A stretch of DNA of 20,280 bases from MGML01 sp964493985 (GCA_964493985.1 CAZBQL010000057.1:1-20280), one strand, 5' to 3'. Positions 1-6,759 are shown, numbered from the stretch's first letter. A program made the numbers and translations. Notes: generated from the letters alone by a model not told the origin.

Positions 1-542
1 ATTTTCACGACGATTAATCCTGCGTTCGAATATAACATACGCATTTCATCAGGAGCGGGAAGCAGGTCATTTTCCACACCGGGAAGCGTGGAGTGCATTC
101 CGTTAATATGGTCGCGGCTGGAGGTGTGACAGACAAACATCCTGCCGCCGGGTTTCATGACACGCCTTATTTCGGTAAGGGCTTTATGTTTGTCCTGGAA
201 ATGGGGAAAACTGGAATAACAGACTACCGAATCGAACATTTCTTCATATACCGGTATATCCATAATGTCGGCATGAAGGTATTCAACATTTTCAGCTGAG
301 TATTTAGCCATGGCTTTAGCTAGCATTTCTTCAGCCAGATCGAGTGCGACAATCTTTCCGTTTTTGCCAATATTTTTTAGCAGGTAGGGCAAAAAGACGC
401 CGGTACCGGTGCCAACATCGAGAACGACCGATCCCGGTTTTAATTCCAGTCTCTCAGCCATCTGTGTCAGCTTATTCGTATCTTTCTCCGCGATGTTTTC
501 ATCCCAGGTGTCAGCCCTGCTGTTAAAATACTCTCTCAACAT
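1..542 (-). CDS. Class I SAM-dependent methyltransferase (UbiE/type 11-like), 3' end off the window
   Basis: The reading frame opens at 542 and is still open at the window edge, showing about 180 codons. The visible protein begins MLREYFNSRADTW and has the SAM-binding motif I (VLDVGTGTG, residues 40-48), a motif II acidic residue after strand 2 (VALDLAEEML) and a motif near ADIMDIP, the usual order of a Rossmann-type methyltransferase. EIRRVMKPGGRMFV matches the conserved post-motif segment of the type 11 family. The start is supported by GGAGATG 7 nt upstream. The gene follows the ABC permease by 22 nt on the same strand, so it probably shares its transcript. The substrate cannot be read from the sequence. 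A link to metal handling is suggested by position only. Confidence 0.88.
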   Translation of the reverse strand, partial: MLREYFNSRADTWDENIAEKDTNKLTQMAERLELKPGSVVLDVGTGTGVFLPYLLKNIGKNGKIVALDLAEEMLAKAMAKYSAENVEYLHADIMDIPVYEEMFDSVVCYSSFPHFQDKHKALTEIRRVMKPGGRMFVCHTSSRDHINGMHSTLPGVENDLLPAPDEMRMLYSNAGLIVVK

Positions 543-564
543 TTCTCATCTCCGCTGATAACCA

Positions 565-1446
565 CTACCCACTTTCCTCCGAATCGATTTCATTAACCAT
601 GGACTGCCCTTTAATCGGCAGCATCCCTCTCCATCCCTTGACCTTCCTCTTCGGTGAAAAAACTGCTGCCAGAAGGAAGATGAGCGATGAAGTGATAACT
701 ATCGTCGCTCCGCTGGGAATATCGAAAAGGTAGGAGAAAAAGAGGCCTGCCCAGCTCGAGAGTACTCCGAAAAGCGCTGACAGCAGGAACATCTTCTTCA
801 TACTGTAGGTCAACTGGTAGGCAGCCGCCGCCGGATTAAGTATGAGACTGAATATCAGCAGACCGCCGATAGAGCGGAGGCTCGCCGTAACAGTAGCGCC
901 TGTCAAAAAGAGAATTCCATACAGGATAAGAGTCGCCGGCAATCCTACCGACAAAGCGATACTCCGGTTAAAGACAGTAGCCTGTATCTCCTTGTAGAAC
1001 AAGACGACAAGTCCGACAACCACAACAGTTACGATTACCAGTATCACGATATCACTGGTAGTGTTCGTCAGAATACTGCCCCAGAGTAACTCCATCGCTC
1101 CTGCCCTGGCATACGGCATTAATCCCATGAAAAGAAAAGCCAGGCCGAGCATTAAGGAGAAAATCACACCAAGTGAAGTCTCAGGACTGAGTTCTCCCCG
1201 GTCAGCAAGCGGACCGACAATCGCCGCCGCCAGCAGACTCAATATCAGCGCTGTTATCAGCGGATCGATACCGATCCATAAGCCGATCAATGCTCCGGCA
1301 AAGGCTGCGTGAGACATCGCTACCCCGATAAACGGCATATGCATCAGCACCACGAAAACGCCGATAAGCGAACATGCGATACCTCCCAGGAATGCCGATA
1401 TTATCGCATTCTGCATGAACTGGTATCCGAATATTGAAAAGTCCAC
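565..1446 (-). CDS. Metal ABC transporter permease (ZnuB/TroC-like, ABC-3 family)
   Basis: This 293-aa, strongly hydrophobic protein has about eight or nine predicted membrane segments. It carries the ABC-3 family hallmarks GGIACSLIGVFVVLMHMPF near the N terminus and GVIFSLMLGLAFLF in the middle, and has the usual family length (about 270-300 aa). It would form the membrane channel for the ATPase and lipoprotein encoded upstream. The start is GTG at 1446, with AAGGAG lying within the last codons of the ATPase gene. The gap to the ATPase stop is only 4 nt, which indicates translational coupling. The hydrophilic C-terminal tail (after residue about 268) is poorly conserved in appearance. The family imports Zn, Mn or Fe; the gene context here argues that nickel should be considered. 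Confidence 0.93.
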   Translation of the reverse strand: MDFSIFGYQFMQNAIISAFLGGIACSLIGVFVVLMHMPFIGVAMSHAAFAGALIGLWIGIDPLITALILSLLAAAIVGPLADRGELSPETSLGVIFSLMLGLAFLFMGLMPYARAGAMELLWGSILTNTTSDIVILVIVTVVVVGLVVLFYKEIQATVFNRSIALSVGLPATLILYGILFLTGATVTASLRSIGGLLIFSLILNPAAAAYQLTYSMKKMFLLSALFGVLSSWAGLFFSYLFDIPSGATIVITSSLIFLLAAVFSPKRKVKGWRGMLPIKGQSMVNEIDSEESG

Positions 1447-1450
1447 GCAA

Positions 1451-2248
1451 TTACTCCTTCCCGTGTGTGCGGCTGTCCTTGTGTATATGCGGCTGGCGTT
1501 CTTTTACTACCGACGCGGTTATCCCGAAGAGTTTACTGATTTTTTCGGTCGATATCATTTTCTCGGGAGAACCGTCTCCCGCAATGAGACCATCCTTCAT
1601 CAGGACTACCCGGTCGCAGGTATGCGGCATTGCATCCAGGTCATGAGTTACGAAAAGGGTGGTCAGTTTACGAGTATCATGGATCTGCTTTACCAGGTTA
1701 AGTATTTCAGTCTGGGCTTTCCAGTCGAGTGAAGCGGTCGGCTCATCCAGGAGGAACAACTCAGGCTCCTGGGCCAGGCACCGGGCAATGGCTACACGCT
1801 GCTGTTCACCCCCGGACAGGTGGCCTATCGGCCTGTCGGCAAGATGGGTCATCCCCACGAGTTCCAGCATTTCATCGACTATTTTCCAGTCATTTCTGCC
1901 CGGTCTTTTAAACAGACCGAGGACGCCGTACCGGCCTATCATCGCCACTTCACGGACGTGCATCGGCATTCTCGGGTCGATATTTTCCAGCTGAGCGACA
2001 TATCCTACTTTTTTCCGGAGTGCATGCTCGTTTCCGGAAGAGACCGGACTGCCCAGCACCCTTACTTTACCGCTGACGAGTTTACCGAGTCCGTTAACAA
2101 CTGTCAGCAGCGTGGTCTTTCCGGCACCGTTCGGACCGATAACGCCGACGAATTCTCCCGGATATATCTCGATGGATACGCCGCGTAGAGCTACATCCTC
2201 GCGGTAGGAAACCACAGCATTTTCAATTTTTATTACAGCTTCCGTCAT
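1451..2248 (-). CDS. Metal ABC transporter ATP-binding protein (ZnuC/TroB-like)
   Basis: This 265-aa ABC ATPase has Walker A GPNGAGKTT (residues 38-46), signature LSGGEQQRVAIARCLAQ, Walker B LFLLDEPTASLD and the H-loop FVTHDLD, all intact. It would energise the cluster-9 importer made with the neighbouring permease and lipoprotein. GMTHLADRPIGHLSGGEQQR is typical of the Zn/Mn/Fe subgroup. The C terminus carries a short His-containing tail (RQPHIHKDSRTHGKE) that might weakly bind metal; this is inference. The ATG start at 2248 lies 32 nt after the lipoprotein stop, and no strong Shine-Dalgarno sequence is visible, so coupling to upstream translation is plausible. Confidence 0.95.
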   Translation of the reverse strand: MTEAVIKIENAVVSYREDVALRGVSIEIYPGEFVGVIGPNGAGKTTLLTVVNGLGKLVSGKVRVLGSPVSSGNEHALRKKVGYVAQLENIDPRMPMHVREVAMIGRYGVLGLFKRPGRNDWKIVDEMLELVGMTHLADRPIGHLSGGEQQRVAIARCLAQEPELFLLDEPTASLDWKAQTEILNLVKQIHDTRKLTTLFVTHDLDAMPHTCDRVVLMKDGLIAGDGSPEKMISTEKISKLFGITASVVKERQPHIHKDSRTHGKE

Positions 2249-2280
2249 CGGTTTTACGGCTCAACCTCGATCTTATTCGG

Positions 2281-3123
2281 TTATTCGGATACCGCTTCCA
2301 GCAGCAGGTTGATGTTTGTCTTGAGGGTTTCTATCCAGGTGTCCGTAGACTCATCAACACCCGGAAAGTTATATAATATCACTCTTTTACACCCGAGTTC
2401 AGTGGCTATCGGTTTTCCAGCATCCGGATTATCATGCAGGTTATCTACAACAAGGCTTACTCCGGCTTCCTTGCCCAGACTGATCAGCTCCTCGATCTGA
2501 CCAAGTGTCGGAGGCACCGGCAAGCCATAGGTACCAACGATATTAAATCCGCACCAGCCGATGAATCCGGCCTGCCATCCGGCACAGATTACATTTACTT
2601 CTGATAGAGACTCTTTAGACAACAAGGCTTTAACTTCTGCATCGGCAGCCCGGACTTCCTCCTTGTATGCTTCGGCATTTTTCTCGTATCCAGCCGCGTT
2701 GTCGGCATCGATCCGGCTTAAAGTTTCAGTTACTTTATCAATTGCCTGGAGTTCTACCGGCGGTGTCATCCAGCTTCCATCGATCTCTATCGCTACGACT
2801 TCCATATCAGGATTGTCGGCCGACTCGATCAAGGCCGGTACGTATACCTCTCCAGGCCAGTTATGCCATAGAAACAGGTCGGCATCGGCAAGCTTCCGGA
2901 TGTCTCCCGGACTGGCATCGAAATCTCCCGGATGTGAAGCCGGTGGTACGATGTTAATAACATCCACCGCGTCTCCACCTATCGTTTGAACAAGCTGCTC
3001 GAGGTGCGAAGTGCTGGTAACCACCTTGAGACGTGTAGTATCTGTTTCTGAACAGCCGGTTAATAACGTACCGATTAATAGACAAACCGCTGTGACAACA
3101 ACCAGGACTTTGAATATTTTCAT
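2281..3123 (-). CDS. Metal ABC transporter substrate-binding lipoprotein (cluster 9, ZnuA/TroA-like) with atypical ligands
   Basis: This 280-aa protein starts with a lipoprotein signal (charged start, hydrophobic core, lipobox LTGC with Cys24) and has the two-lobed cluster-9 layout: SHLEQLVQTIGGDAVDV, then SPGDIRKLADADLFLWHNW, a helical linker (about 125-168), and a C-terminal lobe. The usual histidine ligands are mostly not where the family has them. The DPHxYEP motif reads SHPGDFDASPGD with His64 displaced by about two residues, the second His motif reads DGSWMTPP, and the third reads CAGWQAGFIGWCG (Cys180, Cys191). His87 and His230 are other candidates. The start at 3123 has AGGGGGA 7 nt upstream. 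It is the first of the three transporter genes, 64 nt after CooT. Metal identity is open; nickel is inferred from context. Confidence 0.88.
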   Translation of the reverse strand: MKIFKVLVVVTAVCLLIGTLLTGCSETDTTRLKVVTSTSHLEQLVQTIGGDAVDVINIVPPASHPGDFDASPGDIRKLADADLFLWHNWPGEVYVPALIESADNPDMEVVAIEIDGSWMTPPVELQAIDKVTETLSRIDADNAAGYEKNAEAYKEEVRAADAEVKALLSKESLSEVNVICAGWQAGFIGWCGFNIVGTYGLPVPPTLGQIEELISLGKEAGVSLVVDNLHDNPDAGKPIATELGCKRVILYNFPGVDESTDTWIETLKTNINLLLEAVSE

Positions 3124-3187
3124 AATAAATCCCCCTTGCTTTTTATGTTTCGCAATCCTGTTTTAAAAAAGCAGTAGTAAGATAAAA

Positions 3188-3379
3188 CTACACAGTTACT
3201 TCCAGCAGTATGCTGTGAGTCATAAAGTCAATTTCCTTAATTTCCGCCTTGACCTCTTCCCGGTCACCGAAAAGCGTACTCAGTAAGACTCTGTCATCTC
3301 CCACTCGGACCGAGGATACATCTTCCATGATTAGTTCTTTTTCACCGTTCCTGGTGAGATAAGCCTTTGACAAACACAT
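3188..3379 (-). CDS. cooT: CooT family nickel-binding protein
   Basis: This 63-aa protein begins MCLSKAYL and ends in alternating beta-type segments (VSSVRVGDDRVLLSTLFGDREEVKAEIKEIDF), which matches the small CooT family. In CooT from Rhodospirillum rubrum, Cys2 is needed for Ni(II) binding by the homodimer, and Cys2 is present here. The start at 3379 is chosen over a longer open frame reaching 3478 because it gives the canonical MC start and has GGGGAGGGGC directly upstream; the longer frame would overlap the neighbouring gene. It lies 17 nt after the 65-aa gene and before the ABC transporter, in an operon with a Nur-like operator. Likely role: binding or delivery of nickel for enzymes such as CO dehydrogenase or hydrogenase, neither of which is in the window. 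Confidence 0.85.
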   Translation of the reverse strand: MCLSKAYLTRNGEKELIMEDVSSVRVGDDRVLLSTLFGDREEVKAEIKEIDFMTHSILLEVTV

Positions 3380-3395
3380 CTTGCCCCTCCCCGTT

Positions 3396-3593
3396 TTATA
3401 GTTTTTCGCGAGCTTTAAAAAGGTGTTCGGTCGCCTTGTCCATATCCATAGACGCCTGAAGCAATTCTGCTGATACAATTGGTTTATCAGTGTCTTTCAT
3501 CTTCTCAGCCCACTCTTTAAATTCCTGGCCATGCTCCTTGTTGTGTTCTATCCAGTAATCCAGTAGTGTCCTGATCTTTTCTTCGTTGCCCAT
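3396..3593 (-). CDS. Small helical protein of unknown function, first gene of the CooT/ABC transporter operon
   Basis: This 65-aa soluble protein reads as two amphipathic helices: an N-terminal one (EKIRTLLDYWIEHNKEHGQEF) and a C-terminal one (ELLQASMDMDKATEHLFKA), joined by a KDTDKPIV linker. Its three histidines (in HNKEH and TEHLF) and several Glu/Asp residues could bind a metal, but no known site motif is visible. The start at 3593 has a strong GGAGGT 4 nt upstream. The operator at 3624-3641 lies directly in front, so this is the promoter-proximal gene of the presumed metal operon, 17 nt before CooT. I do not recognise a characterised family. A role as a nickel-binding partner of CooT is inferred from position only. 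Confidence 0.8.
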   Translation of the reverse strand: MGNEEKIRTLLDYWIEHNKEHGQEFKEWAEKMKDTDKPIVSAELLQASMDMDKATEHLFKAREKL

Positions 3594-3623
3594 AATACCT
3601 CCGGATAAATATCATTATTTACA

Positions 3624-3641
3624 ATTGCAAGTAGTTGCATT
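3624..3641. promoter_or_regulatory. Nur-like operator in front of the 65-aa/CooT/ABC operon
   Basis: ATTGCAA-GTAG-TTGCATT is an inverted repeat differing at one position from the operator at 4136-4153, with the same 4-nt spacer. It sits 31-48 nt before the start codon of the 65-aa gene, where a repressor would block transcription. A further half-site-like ATTGC follows at 3643-3647. I see no convincing -10 box here. Confidence 0.7.
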
Positions 3642-3656
3642 AATTGCGGGTAAAAA

Positions 3657-4082
3657 TTATTCTTTCCTGCATTTCTCACATAGCCCGAAAAGGGCAAGAT
3701 GTTTCAGATCGGCGTCAAAGTTAAACGCCTGGAGTAATACGGCTTTGACTGAAAAGAGAGCTGATTCATTGATATCTATGATGGAATGGCACTTCCGGCA
3801 AATAAGGTGATGGTGATGTCCCTTGCCCTCAGGATGATATCCTACCTTCCCTTCTCCGAGATCGATCTCGTAGATCAATCCGAGTTGTTTCAACAATTCA
3901 AGTGTCCTGTATACGGTTGATATATTGACCCTGGGATATTTCTTTATCACCTCGGCATAGATATCTTCAGCGGTAATATGGGTGTCACTATTTTCGATAC
4001 TTTCCAGTATAATCATCCGCTGAGGAGTTATCCTGTATCCCTGCCGACTTAACCGACCGGCTATATCTTTAATGCTTTCCAT
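3657..4082 (-). CDS. Fur-family metalloregulator, probably Nur-like (nickel responsive)
   Basis: This 141-aa protein has the Fur layout: an N-terminal winged helix with the recognition segment NISTVYRTLELLKQLGLI, the metal-binding motif GHHHHLICRKC, and a C-terminal CEKC, so the two CxxC pairs can hold the structural zinc. The start at 4082 (MESIKDIAGRL) is preferred over an upstream ATG at 4142 because it has AAGGA about 9 nt upstream and fits the family; the longer frame would run through the operator. The Fur family includes Fur, Zur, PerR, Mur and Nur, and sequence alone does not separate them. The TTGCAA-type operator and CooT context favour Nur. An operator over its own promoter suggests autoregulation. 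Confidence 0.92.
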   Translation of the reverse strand: MESIKDIAGRLSRQGYRITPQRMIILESIENSDTHITAEDIYAEVIKKYPRVNISTVYRTLELLKQLGLIYEIDLGEGKVGYHPEGKGHHHHLICRKCHSIIDINESALFSVKAVLLQAFNFDADLKHLALFGLCEKCRKE

Positions 4083-4113
4083 ACTTTCTGGTCCTTCCGG
4101 ACATGATAAAAAA

Positions 4114-4142
4114 ACTATAACAGAACCGAAGAATAATTGCAA
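4114..4142 (-). promoter_or_regulatory. Sigma-70 promoter of the Fur-family regulator gene
   Basis: Reading on the minus strand, -35 TTGCAA (4137-4142), a 17-nt spacer and -10 TATAGT (4114-4119) with a TGN extension (TGTTATAGT) form a good promoter. The -35 box is also the gene-proximal half of the operator at 4136-4153, so a bound repressor would exclude RNA polymerase. The predicted transcript start is about 4107, about 25 nt before the start codon. Confidence 0.65.
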
Positions 4143-4153
4143 AATGTTGCAAT
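4136..4153. promoter_or_regulatory. Nur-like operator of the Fur-family regulator (autoregulatory)
   Basis: ATTGCAA-AATG-TTGCAAT is a perfect 7-bp inverted repeat with a 4-nt spacer. From memory, the Streptomyces Nur box is TTGCaa-N5-ttGCAA; this one has the same half-sites with a spacer one base shorter. It overlaps the -35 box of the regulator promoter. Confidence 0.75.
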
Positions 4154-4189
4154 AGACTAACTTCCTGCAGCCCTATGATTATGGTTTAC

Positions 4190-4894
4190 TTAAGAATTTC
4201 GCTTTTCCTCGGTTGTTTTCTTACCAGTTACCGGGTGGGGATAATGGAATGGAAGTATATGCCCTGAAGGATAACTATAATCGACAGGGTCCGGCCCTCC
4301 GTCCGGATGCCATGATTCCGGGAACCCCCTGCTGTTAATAGGGGCAGACCCGGCTCTTGATCTGCGTTCCGGTTTCACCCATCCTTCTTCAAGCGTTCCG
4401 CTGTATACGGGTACCCACTTTATTTTTAGAATTTTCCACACGTCATTTTCACGGATATATTCCATTTCGTAGATACCGCAGCCTATCGATTGACTGACTC
4501 CTTCTCCTCCGGGCACCTCCATGGACCCGGCAGGAATCGCCATGGCGCCGAACCCCCACCATCTTCCTTTGGCGGTATCACCATCCGGTTCAATATCAAC
4601 GATACCTGATATCTGCATCATCTGGTGCATGAACTCAGGATCACTATCGATATTAATGTTACCGAAGAAACGGCGAGGCCCGTCAGCCCCGATAAAAGTG
4701 CCCTGCGGCCACTCGAGTGTAGTGTTCGGACTGGTTGAAAAACAGTCGATCAACTCCTCGTGAAGCCAGTTCATCAAATAGTAACCATAAGCATATTGCA
4801 GTTTCTTTATATCCTCGATATCCTGTAATCGCTGCAGTGACTCTACCTTAATCTCGAGTTCCTCAATCTTTGCTTCCAGTTCCTCGATATTCAT
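4190..4894 (-). CDS. SnoaL-like (NTF2-fold) protein with N-terminal coiled coil, copy A
   Basis: This 234-aa protein opens with heptad-like Leu/Ile/Glu repeats (IEELEAKIEELEIKVESL), followed by IEDIKKLQYAYGYYLMNWLHEELIDCFS, the characteristic first helix of the SnoaL-like/NTF2 fold, then the beta-sheet region (GRWWGFGAMAIP, GIYEMEYIRENDVWKILKIKWVP). The C terminus ends PFHYPHPVTGKKTTEEKRNS, almost the same as copy B at 5395-6141. The start at 4894 is preferred over ATG 4909 because GGAGGA lies 7 nt upstream of it. SnoaL-like folds include polyketide cyclases, dehydratases and isomerases; the substrate is unknown. It is the third gene of the operon, just after the cupin stop. Confidence 0.85.
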   Translation of the reverse strand: MNIEELEAKIEELEIKVESLQRLQDIEDIKKLQYAYGYYLMNWLHEELIDCFSTSPNTTLEWPQGTFIGADGPRRFFGNINIDSDPEFMHQMMQISGIVDIEPDGDTAKGRWWGFGAMAIPAGSMEVPGGEGVSQSIGCGIYEMEYIRENDVWKILKIKWVPVYSGTLEEGWVKPERRSRAGSAPINSRGFPESWHPDGGPDPVDYSYPSGHILPFHYPHPVTGKKTTEEKRNS

Positions 4895-4911
4895 TAATGA
4901 TTCCTCCATTT

Positions 4912-5358
4912 TTATTTATGAAATTTAACATTTTCTTCGAACTTGCTGTAATAATTGGGTGTTAAAGCGATTGGATGAAACAGGACCGGTTTATCAACTC
5001 GTTTGAATGTAAGTGGTGTATGGACAAATCCTTTCGGGATATGGACTATCGTAGCTTGCTCGATCAGGTATACTTCCTCTTCTTCACCCATGGATAACTC
5101 AATCGTAGCGTCGAAGTCGAAGATATTCTCCAGATTGCCTCCCAGGAAACAAAGAAATTCATCGAAATCATGGGAATGCGGTATCCGGTCGAAAAGCATG
5201 GGTTCTTTGATATATCTCCATGCCATCGAAAAATTTATTTGTTTTCCAAAATGAAATGCACTGTCCACATACGCGCTTGGATTGGACATCGGGATCTTCG
5301 GCGTGTTAACGAGTTCAGGTTCTGTCAAAAAATATTGGCCGTACTTTCTCTCTTTCAT
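4912..5358 (-). CDS. Cupin-domain protein
   Basis: This 148-aa protein has recognisable cupin motif 1 (IPHSHDFDEFLCFLGG: His61, His63, Glu67) and motif 2 (IPKGFVHTPL: Pro108, Gly110, His113). The usual metal-binding set of three His and one Glu therefore appears complete. It is predicted cytoplasmic, with no signal peptide. The start at 5358 has AGGAG about 9 nt upstream. It lies between two SnoaL-like paralogues (36 nt after copy B; its stop abuts the start region of copy A), so the three are very probably one transcript and may act on the same small molecule. The reaction (isomerase, dioxygenase or binding protein) cannot be read from the sequence. Confidence 0.85.
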   Translation of the reverse strand: MKERKYGQYFLTEPELVNTPKIPMSNPSAYVDSAFHFGKQINFSMAWRYIKEPMLFDRIPHSHDFDEFLCFLGGNLENIFDFDATIELSMGEEEEVYLIEQATIVHIPKGFVHTPLTFKRVDKPVLFHPIALTPNYYSKFEENVKFHK

Positions 5359-5394
5359 ATCGGATACTCCTATAAGTTACGCATTTACCGGTCA

Positions 5395-6141
5395 TCATTC
5401 CAGTTCAAGAGGTTTGAGCTGAGAATTACGTTTTTCCTCTGATGTCTTTTTCCCTGTAACCGGATGCGGGTAGTGGAATGGGAACACATAGCCCGAAACA
5501 TAGCGCAGGTCCTTCTCATCCAGCGGAGTATCCGGATCGGGAATAAAGGCTCCGCCTTCTCCGGCGCCTTTGATTATCCGGCGACTGCGAATTTCCGGTC
5601 CTTCACACATTTCATTTATCCTCACGACGTAAGGTATTACCCAGTCGAATGACCGTATCTTCCAGATGCCATCTTCCTTGACATAGTTCACTTCGTAGAT
5701 ACCGCTGGTAAATTCCGCTTTTTCCACTTTCCCTTCTTCCGAATTAAAGATAGCTCCGAATCCGTACCATCGACCTTTCGCAGTCAAGCCATCGGGAGCG
5801 ACCGTTATTAACCCGCTCGTAGGCATAAGCTGGTGTGAAAAACCCGACGGCGTCGGAGTAGCTTTACCACCGTGAGTAAAATATCTCCTTACGCCTTCCT
5901 TACCCTTCCAGACGCCTTCTATCCAGTTCAAGTACACCCCTGGACCATCGGAAAAGCAGTCGATTATCTCTTCGTACATCCAGTGTTCGACATAATACCC
6001 ATACGCCTTCTGCAATCGCTTGATAGCCTCGATATCATCGAGTTTTACCACCTTCTTTTCCAGAGTTTCAATGTATTCGGCTTGTTGTTTAAGCTGGTTC
6101 TCAAGAGATGCAATTCTTTCTTCTACAGTCTTATCAGACAT
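5395..6141 (-). CDS. SnoaL-like (NTF2-fold) protein with N-terminal coiled coil, copy B
   Basis: This 248-aa paralogue of the protein at 4190-4894 has the same layout: a coiled coil (ERIASLENQLKQQAEYIETLEKK, residues about 8-35), DIEAIKRLQKAYGYYVEHWMYEEIIDCFS, GRWYGFGAIF, SGIYEVNYVKEDGIWKIRSFDWV, and the C-terminal PFHYPHPVTGKKTSEEKRNS. It has a further tail QLKPLELE. The start at 6141 is chosen because GGAGGGG lies 4 nt upstream; the ATG at 6159 lacks this. It is the first gene of the SnoaL-cupin-SnoaL operon and has its own extended -10 promoter at 6212-6240. The NTF2-like pocket suggests a small-molecule cyclase, isomerase or dehydratase; a specific function is not visible. Confidence 0.85.
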   Translation of the reverse strand: MSDKTVEERIASLENQLKQQAEYIETLEKKVVKLDDIEAIKRLQKAYGYYVEHWMYEEIIDCFSDGPGVYLNWIEGVWKGKEGVRRYFTHGGKATPTPSGFSHQLMPTSGLITVAPDGLTAKGRWYGFGAIFNSEEGKVEKAEFTSGIYEVNYVKEDGIWKIRSFDWVIPYVVRINEMCEGPEIRSRRIIKGAGEGGAFIPDPDTPLDEKDLRYVSGYVFPFHYPHPVTGKKTSEEKRNSQLKPLELE

Positions 6142-6211
6142 ATATCCCCTCCAAATCATTATTTATAAATACACAAAGAGAAATGCTACCGTTTTCAATA
6201 TAAGCGGATAC

Positions 6212-6240
6212 ACTATAACAGAACCTGTAGCTATTTGTAA
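6212..6240 (-). promoter_or_regulatory. Promoter of the SnoaL-cupin-SnoaL operon
   Basis: On the minus strand: -35 TTACAA (6235-6240), a 17-nt spacer and extended -10 TGTTATAGT (-10 TATAGT at 6212-6217). The 14-mer GGTTCTGTTATAGT is identical to that in the regulator promoter at 4114. The predicted transcript start near 6205 leaves a leader of about 60 nt. Confidence 0.55.
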
Positions 6241-6294
6241 GTAAATTTGAAAAGTTATTAATTATTCGCCAGTACATGCCGGTACGATCGACAA

Positions 6295-6759
6295 TTATTC
6301 ACGCCTGCTTCGCAATCTATCCCGGCTGTCCAGCATTATCGTTACCGGCCCGTCGTTATGGACCTCCACCTGCATGTACTGTTGAAAACGTCCCGTTTCC
6401 ACTTTCAAACCGGTAGCCCGTGTTTTTTCCACGAACTTCTCGAACAGGAGTTCAGCCCGTTCCGGTGAAGCCGCACTGGTGAAGCTGGGACGTTTGCCTT
6501 TCCTCGTATCGGCAAGCAGCGTGAACTGGCTGACAAGCAGCAGTTCGCCGCCGATATCGGCCACCGAAATGTTAAATCTTCCTTCGTCATCGGCGAATAT
6601 CCGCAGGCCCGTCATCTTCGGCACGAGGTAGTCTATGTCCGTTTCAGAGTCTCCTTCGGCTACTCCGATAAACGCTACCAGTCCCTGTCCTATCCGCCCA
6701 ACTTCCTCACCATCGATACTCACCGAAGCTCCAGTCACCCGTTGTAACAATACTTTCAA
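6295..6759 (-). CDS. dtd: D-aminoacyl-tRNA deacylase
   Basis: This 154-aa protein, close to the usual 145-150, hydrolyses D-Tyr and other D-amino acids (and Gly) mischarged on tRNA. The family motifs are complete: VLLQRVTGASVSIDGEEVGRIGQGLVAFIGV at the N terminus, the catalytic-pocket segment SQFTLLADTRKGKRPSF (residues 78-94), and NDGPVTIML (135-143) containing the Gly-cisPro GP motif that rejects L-amino acids. The start is taken as TTG at 6759, with GGGAGAG just upstream, because homologues begin M(K/R)(V/A)(L/V)xQRV; the frame stays open to 6813 but the extra 18 residues do not resemble the family. It stands alone on its strand, 154 nt before the SnoaL promoter region. Confidence 0.95.
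   Translation of the reverse strand: MKVLLQRVTGASVSIDGEEVGRIGQGLVAFIGVAEGDSETDIDYLVPKMTGLRIFADDEGRFNISVADIGGELLLVSQFTLLADTRKGKRPSFTSAASPERAELLFEKFVEKTRATGLKVETGRFQQYMQVEVHNDGPVTIMLDSRDRLRSRRE

Noticed and set aside
1820..2188. 122-aa plus-strand frame opposite the ABC ATPase
   Set aside because: Antisense shadow of a complete, motif-rich ATPase gene.
3124..3187. Third Nur-like site in front of the lipoprotein gene (TTGC...GCAA)
   Set aside because: The arms are only 4 bp and separated by 12 nt; this does not match the ATTGCAA-N4-TTGCAAT layout.
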